Shown: positions 60,494 to 64,000 of the stretch, one piece after another
How positions within the stretch are numbered: position 1 is the stretch's first letter
Layout of the letters: every line of letters begins with the position of its first letter
Source of the DNA: Streptomyces sp. NBC_01306
Lineage (GTDB): Bacteria; Actinomycetota; Actinomycetes; Streptomycetales; Streptomycetaceae
NCBI RefSeq assembly: GCF_026340465.1
Contig: NZ_JAPEPC010000001.1
Location: 5,213,001 to 5,277,000, forward strand
Reading direction: 5' to 3'
DNA length: 64,000 nt
The notes under the pieces: model-generated
What the model saw: the letters and a program-made list of their open reading frames with translations, nothing else
Told to the model about the DNA's origin: nothing
Database searches by the model: none
Made by a program: the position numbers and the translations under genes

Positions 60494-62491
60494 CTAATCC
60501 ACCTCCACCACCGCCTGCGCGAACTGCGCCGCATAGAGCCGCGCATACGCCCCGCCCGCAGCCAGCAACTCCTCGTGCGAGCCCTGCTCCACGATCGCCC
60601 CGTTCTCCATCACCAGAATCACATCCGCGTCCCGGATCGTGGAGAGCCGGTGCGCGATGACGAAGCTGGTGCGGCCGTGCGACAGCCGGGCCATCGCCTG
60701 CTGGATCAGCACCTCGGTACGGGTGTCGACGGAGCTCGTCGCCTCGTCGAGCACCAGGATCACCGGATCGGAGAGGAAGGCCCGCGCGATCGTGATCAGC
60801 TGCTTCTCACCCGCGCTCACCCCCGTGCCCTCGTCGTCGATGACCGTGTCGTACCCCTCGGGAAGGGTGCGGATGAACCGGTCGGCGTGGGCCGCCCGGG
60901 CCGCCTCCTCGACCTCCTCGCGGGTGACGGCGCGCGACGAGCCGTACGCGATGTTCTCCGCGATCGTGCCGCCGAACAGCCAGGTGTCCTGGAGCACCAT
61001 GCCTATCCCGGAGCGCAGCTCCTCACGCGTCATTCTGGCGACGTCGGTCCCGTCGAGCGTGATCCGCCCGCCGGTCACCTCGTAGAACCGCATGAGCAGA
61101 TTGACCAGGGTCGTCTTGCCCGCGCCGGTCGGTCCGACGATCGCGACCGTGTGCCCCGGTTCGACCGAGAGCGACAGATCGTCGATGAGCGGCTTGTCGG
61201 CCTCGTACCGGAAGGAGACCTTCTCCAGCGAGATGTTGCCGCGCACCGCCACCGGACGGTCGGCAATACGGGCACCGGGCACCGCGTCGGACACCGCGCC
61301 CGCTACCGCGTCGGATCCCGTAATGGATTCCGTCCCGGAGGAGTCCGTGTCGGGCGTCTGCTCCTCCGCGTCGAGCAGCTCGAAGATCCGCTCGGCGGAC
61401 GCCACACCCGACTGCACCAGGTTCGCCATCGAGGCGACCTGGGTCAGCGGCTGCGAGAACTGCCGCGAGTACTGGATGAAGGCCTGCACATCACCGATCG
61501 ACAGCGACCCGGAAGCGACCCGCAGCCCGCCGATGACCGCCACCAGCACGTAGTTGAGGTTGGAGACGAACATCATCAGCGGCTGCATGATGCCGCTGTT
61601 GAACTGGGCTTTGAACCCCGCCTCGTACAGCGCGTCGTTCTGCTCGCGGAAGGCCTCGGCCGACTCCTCCTGCCGCCCGAAGATCTTGACCAGGGCGTGC
61701 CCGGTGTACATCTCCTCGATATGGGCGTTGAGCTTGCCGGTGACCTTCCACTGCTGCACGAACTGCGGCTGGGACCGCTTGCCGACGCGCGTGGCCACCA
61801 GCACCGAGAGCGGCACGGTGACCAGCGCGACCAGCGCCAGGATCCAGGAGATCCAGAACATCATCGCCAGTACGCCGATGATGGTGAGCAGCGAGTTCAT
61901 GAGCTGGCCCATGGTCTGCTGCATCGTCTGGCCGATGTTGTCGACGTCGTTGGTCGTCCGGCTGAGCACCTCACCGCGCTTCGCCCTGTCGAAGTACGAC
62001 AGCGGCAGCCGCGAGAGCTTCGCCTGGATCTCCTCGCGCATCCGGTACATGGCCTCGTTGATGATCCGGGCCGCGAGCCGGGTGGTGACGAGCATCAGCA
62101 GACCCGCGCAGGCGAAGGCCGCCAGCGCGAGCAGCAGGATCTCTCCCACCTGGGTGAAGTCGATGCCCTTGCCCGGCGTGAAGTCCACACCGGAGAGCAT
62201 GTCGGCCATCGCGCCCTGACCCCTGGCGTGCAGGCCCTTCAAGGCCTGCGCCTTGGTCGTGCCCGCGGGCAGCTGCCGGCCGATGATCCCGGCGAAGATC
62301 AGGTCGGTCGCCCGGCCGAGGATCTTCGGCCCGACGACCGAGAGCGCGACGCTGCCGACGACGGCCAGCAGCATCGTGAACAGAGCGGCACGGTCCTGCG
62401 CCAGCTGCCGCAGCAGCCGCTTGCCCGATCCCTTGAAGTCCATGGACTTCTGGGTCGGTCCTGCCATCATGCGTCCACCAGGACCGGCCAT
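60494..62491 (-). CDS. ABC exporter half-transporter (catalytically complete half)
   Basis: The 665-residue protein has a six-span exporter membrane domain (residues about 1–330) followed by an ATPase. The ATPase has Walker A VGPTGAGKTTLVN, a deviating signature TGVSAGEKQLITIARAF, Walker B VILVLDEATSSVD with the catalytic Glu, and the switch His in VIAHRLSTIRDAD. It overlaps the downstream-listed partner by TGATG and the two probably form a heterodimer like TM287/288. The N-terminus MAGPGGRMMAGPTQKSMDFKG is flexible. Transported substances are unknown. Confidence 0.9.
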   Translation of the reverse strand: MAGPGGRMMAGPTQKSMDFKGSGKRLLRQLAQDRAALFTMLLAVVGSVALSVVGPKILGRATDLIFAGIIGRQLPAGTTKAQALKGLHARGQGAMADMLSGVDFTPGKGIDFTQVGEILLLALAAFACAGLLMLVTTRLAARIINEAMYRMREEIQAKLSRLPLSYFDRAKRGEVLSRTTNDVDNIGQTMQQTMGQLMNSLLTIIGVLAMMFWISWILALVALVTVPLSVLVATRVGKRSQPQFVQQWKVTGKLNAHIEEMYTGHALVKIFGRQEESAEAFREQNDALYEAGFKAQFNSGIMQPLMMFVSNLNYVLVAVIGGLRVASGSLSIGDVQAFIQYSRQFSQPLTQVASMANLVQSGVASAERIFELLDAEEQTPDTDSSGTESITGSDAVAGAVSDAVPGARIADRPVAVRGNISLEKVSFRYEADKPLIDDLSLSVEPGHTVAIVGPTGAGKTTLVNLLMRFYEVTGGRITLDGTDVARMTREELRSGIGMVLQDTWLFGGTIAENIAYGSSRAVTREEVEEAARAAHADRFIRTLPEGYDTVIDDEGTGVSAGEKQLITIARAFLSDPVILVLDEATSSVDTRTEVLIQQAMARLSHGRTSFVIAHRLSTIRDADVILVMENGAIVEQGSHEELLAAGGAYARLYAAQFAQAVVEVD

Positions 62492-63999
62492 CAGGCTGCC
62501 TCCGCCTCGGTCAGCTGGGAGAGCACGATCTCCCGGTATGTCTCATTGCCGTCCATCAGCTCGTGGTGCCGGCCGGTCCCGACGACCTGGCCCTCGTCCA
62601 TGACGACGATCCGGTCCGCGTCGCGGATGGTCGAGACGCGCTGGGCGACGATCACCACGGTCGACTCCGCCGTCTCGCGCCGCAGCGCGGTCCGCAGCGC
62701 CGCGTCGGTCGCGTAGTCCAGCGCCGAGAACGAGTCGTCGAAGAGATAGATCTCCGGCCGTTGGACCAGCGTCCTGGCGATCGCCAGCCGCTGGCGCTGC
62801 CCGCCGGAGACATTGGTGCCGCCCTGGGCGATCGGCGCGTTCAGCCCGCCTTCGAGCGCCTCGACGAACCCCTTGGCCTGCGCCACATCCAGCGCGTGCC
62901 ACAGCTCATCGTCGGTCGCGTCCGGGTTCCCGTACCGCAGGTTCGTCGCGACGGTCCCGGAGAACAGATACGGCTTCTGCGGCACCAGGGACACGGTCTT
63001 CGCCAGCAGGACCGGGTCGAGTTCCCGTACGTCAGTGCCGTCCACCAGCACCGCGCCGCCCGTGGCGTCGAACAGCCGGGGTACGAGACCGAGCAGCGTC
63101 GACTTCCCGCTGCCGGTCGACCCGATCACCGCGGTCGTCTCACCGGGCAGCGCCTCCAGGGCGACCTCCCGCAGCACCGACGCCTCGGCGCCCGGGTACT
63201 TGAACCCGGCCCCGCGGATCTCCAGATGGCCGTGCCTGGCCAGCTCGGTGACGGGATTCAGCGGCGGCACCACGCTGGAGTCGGTGGAGAGGACCTCCTG
63301 GATCCGCTCGGCGCAGACCTCCGCGCGCGGCACCATCATGAACATGAAGGTGGCCATCATCACGGACATCACGATCTGCATCAGATAGGAGAGGAACGCG
63401 GTGAGCGCCCCGATCTGCATCGCGCCGCTGTCGATCCGGTGCGCGCCGAACCAGACCACCGCGATCGACGACACGTTCACCACGGTCATCACCGTCGGGA
63501 ACATCAGGGCCATCAGCCGCGCGGTCCCCAGCGAGACGTCGGTCAGTTCGGCGTTGGCGCCCTTGAAGCGCTCCTTCTCGTACGCGTCCTTCACGAAGGC
63601 GCGGATGACCCGGTTGCCGGTGATCTGCTCACGCAGCACCCGGTTCACCGTGTCGAGCCGGACCTGCATCTTCCGGAAGAGCGGCCGCATCCGCCGGACG
63701 ATCAGCGAGACCAGTACGAGCATGACCGGGACGACCGCGATCAGGACCAGCGAGAGCGGGACGTCCTGGCCGAGCGCCAGCACGATGGCGCCCACGCACA
63801 TGATCGGCGCCGAGGCCATCAGGGTGAACGACATCAGGACCAGCATCTGGATCTGCTGGACGTCATTGGTCGTCCGGGTGATGAGGGACGGGGCGCCGAA
63901 GTGCCCGACCTCGCGGGCCGAGAAGGACTGCACCCGGTCGAAGACACCGGCACGGATGTCCCGGCCGAGCGCGGACGCGGTCCGGGCGCCGAAGTAGAC
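62491..63999 (-). CDS. ABC exporter half-transporter, degenerate-site partner (5' end off window)
   Basis: The frame is open to the right edge; about 502 codons are present. Membrane spans include VLMSFTLMASAPIMCVGAIVLALG and others. The ATPase has Walker A IGSTGSGKSTLLG, a canonical signature NVSGGQRQRLAIARTL and Walker B IYLFDDSFSALD, where Asp replaces the catalytic Glu. This gives the asymmetric ATP sites typical of heterodimeric exporters, with the partner at 60494. An internal in-frame ATG at 63933 should not be taken as the start, because the frame continues VYFGARTASALGRDIRAGVF upstream with exporter-like sequence. Confidence 0.9.
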   Translation of the reverse strand, partial: VYFGARTASALGRDIRAGVFDRVQSFSAREVGHFGAPSLITRTTNDVQQIQMLVLMSFTLMASAPIMCVGAIVLALGQDVPLSLVLIAVVPVMLVLVSLIVRRMRPLFRKMQVRLDTVNRVLREQITGNRVIRAFVKDAYEKERFKGANAELTDVSLGTARLMALMFPTVMTVVNVSSIAVVWFGAHRIDSGAMQIGALTAFLSYLMQIVMSVMMATFMFMMVPRAEVCAERIQEVLSTDSSVVPPLNPVTELARHGHLEIRGAGFKYPGAEASVLREVALEALPGETTAVIGSTGSGKSTLLGLVPRLFDATGGAVLVDGTDVRELDPVLLAKTVSLVPQKPYLFSGTVATNLRYGNPDATDDELWHALDVAQAKGFVEALEGGLNAPIAQGGTNVSGGQRQRLAIARTLVQRPEIYLFDDSFSALDYATDAALRTALRRETAESTVVIVAQRVSTIRDADRIVVMDEGQVVGTGRHHELMDGNETYREIVLSQLTEAEAA

Positions 64000-64000
64000 G

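Overview
The window is very GC-rich, uses GTG and TTG starts freely and has tightly overlapping genes. Its proteins (Zur/ZnuABC, an HrdA-type sigma factor, an ECF41 sigma factor, DUF3040 and DUF6243 proteins, sugar ABC importers with no ATPase of their own) point to an actinomycete chromosome, almost certainly Streptomyces. From memory, the backbone order uppS–zur–znu–glyS … dusB–ppdK … dgt–dnaG–hrdA resembles the S. coelicolor chromosome. No rRNA, tRNA, CRISPR array, transposase or phage gene was seen.

Layout. 0–3 kb: end of a urease operon (ureC' F G D). 3–9.5 kb: recO, uppS, then a zinc-uptake operon read leftwards (znuA, znuC, znuB, zur) with two Zur-box-like palindromes at its head, and glyS. 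9.8–19.6 kb: accessory genes: a DUF899 protein, a DUF3040 membrane protein, a GNAT acetyltransferase with an alpha/beta hydrolase, an FMN-binding glutamate-synthase-like protein, an AraC regulator with a divergent hydrolase, an ECF41 sigma factor, and an ArsR regulator with an MFS exporter and a double palindromic operator.

19.7–30.6 kb is the most interesting block: a probable catabolic island centred on an AraC-type regulator. To its left are an acyl-CoA ligase and a TauD-like dioxygenase. To its right are a beta-keto acid cleavage enzyme (BKACE), a quinone-oxidoreductase-like enzyme, a second TauD/TfdA dioxygenase, an MFS importer, a small serine hydrolase and an acetoacetyl-CoA synthetase. 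BKACE enzymes release acetoacetate and the synthetase would re-activate it, so the set makes biochemical sense as one pathway. The substrate cannot be named from the sequence.

30.6–39 kb: a TetR regulator and aldo/keto reductase behind a 29-bp perfect inverted repeat, an Lrp regulator with an amino-acid permease, a DUF6243 protein, and two drug-exporter-like MFS genes around an XRE regulator. 39–43.6 kb: dusB and ppdK, separated by a lower-GC stretch holding an orphan coding remnant. 43.7–49.2 kb: a GntR regulator with a small conserved protein, a lipoprotein hydrolase and a sugar ABC importer (two permeases and a binding protein). 49.4–54.1 kb: small redox and housekeeping enzymes. 54.2–60.3 kb: dgt, a ferredoxin-reductase-like flavoprotein, dnaG and an hrdA-like sigma factor. 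A 42-bp tandem repeat array then leads into a heterodimeric ABC exporter that runs off the right edge.

Three themes recur. Several genes have a -10-like hexamer 6–9 bases before the start codon and no ribosome binding site, suggesting leaderless mRNAs. Short tandem duplications cluster at gene ends and N-termini. Convergent gene pairs are usually separated by perfect GC-rich hairpins.
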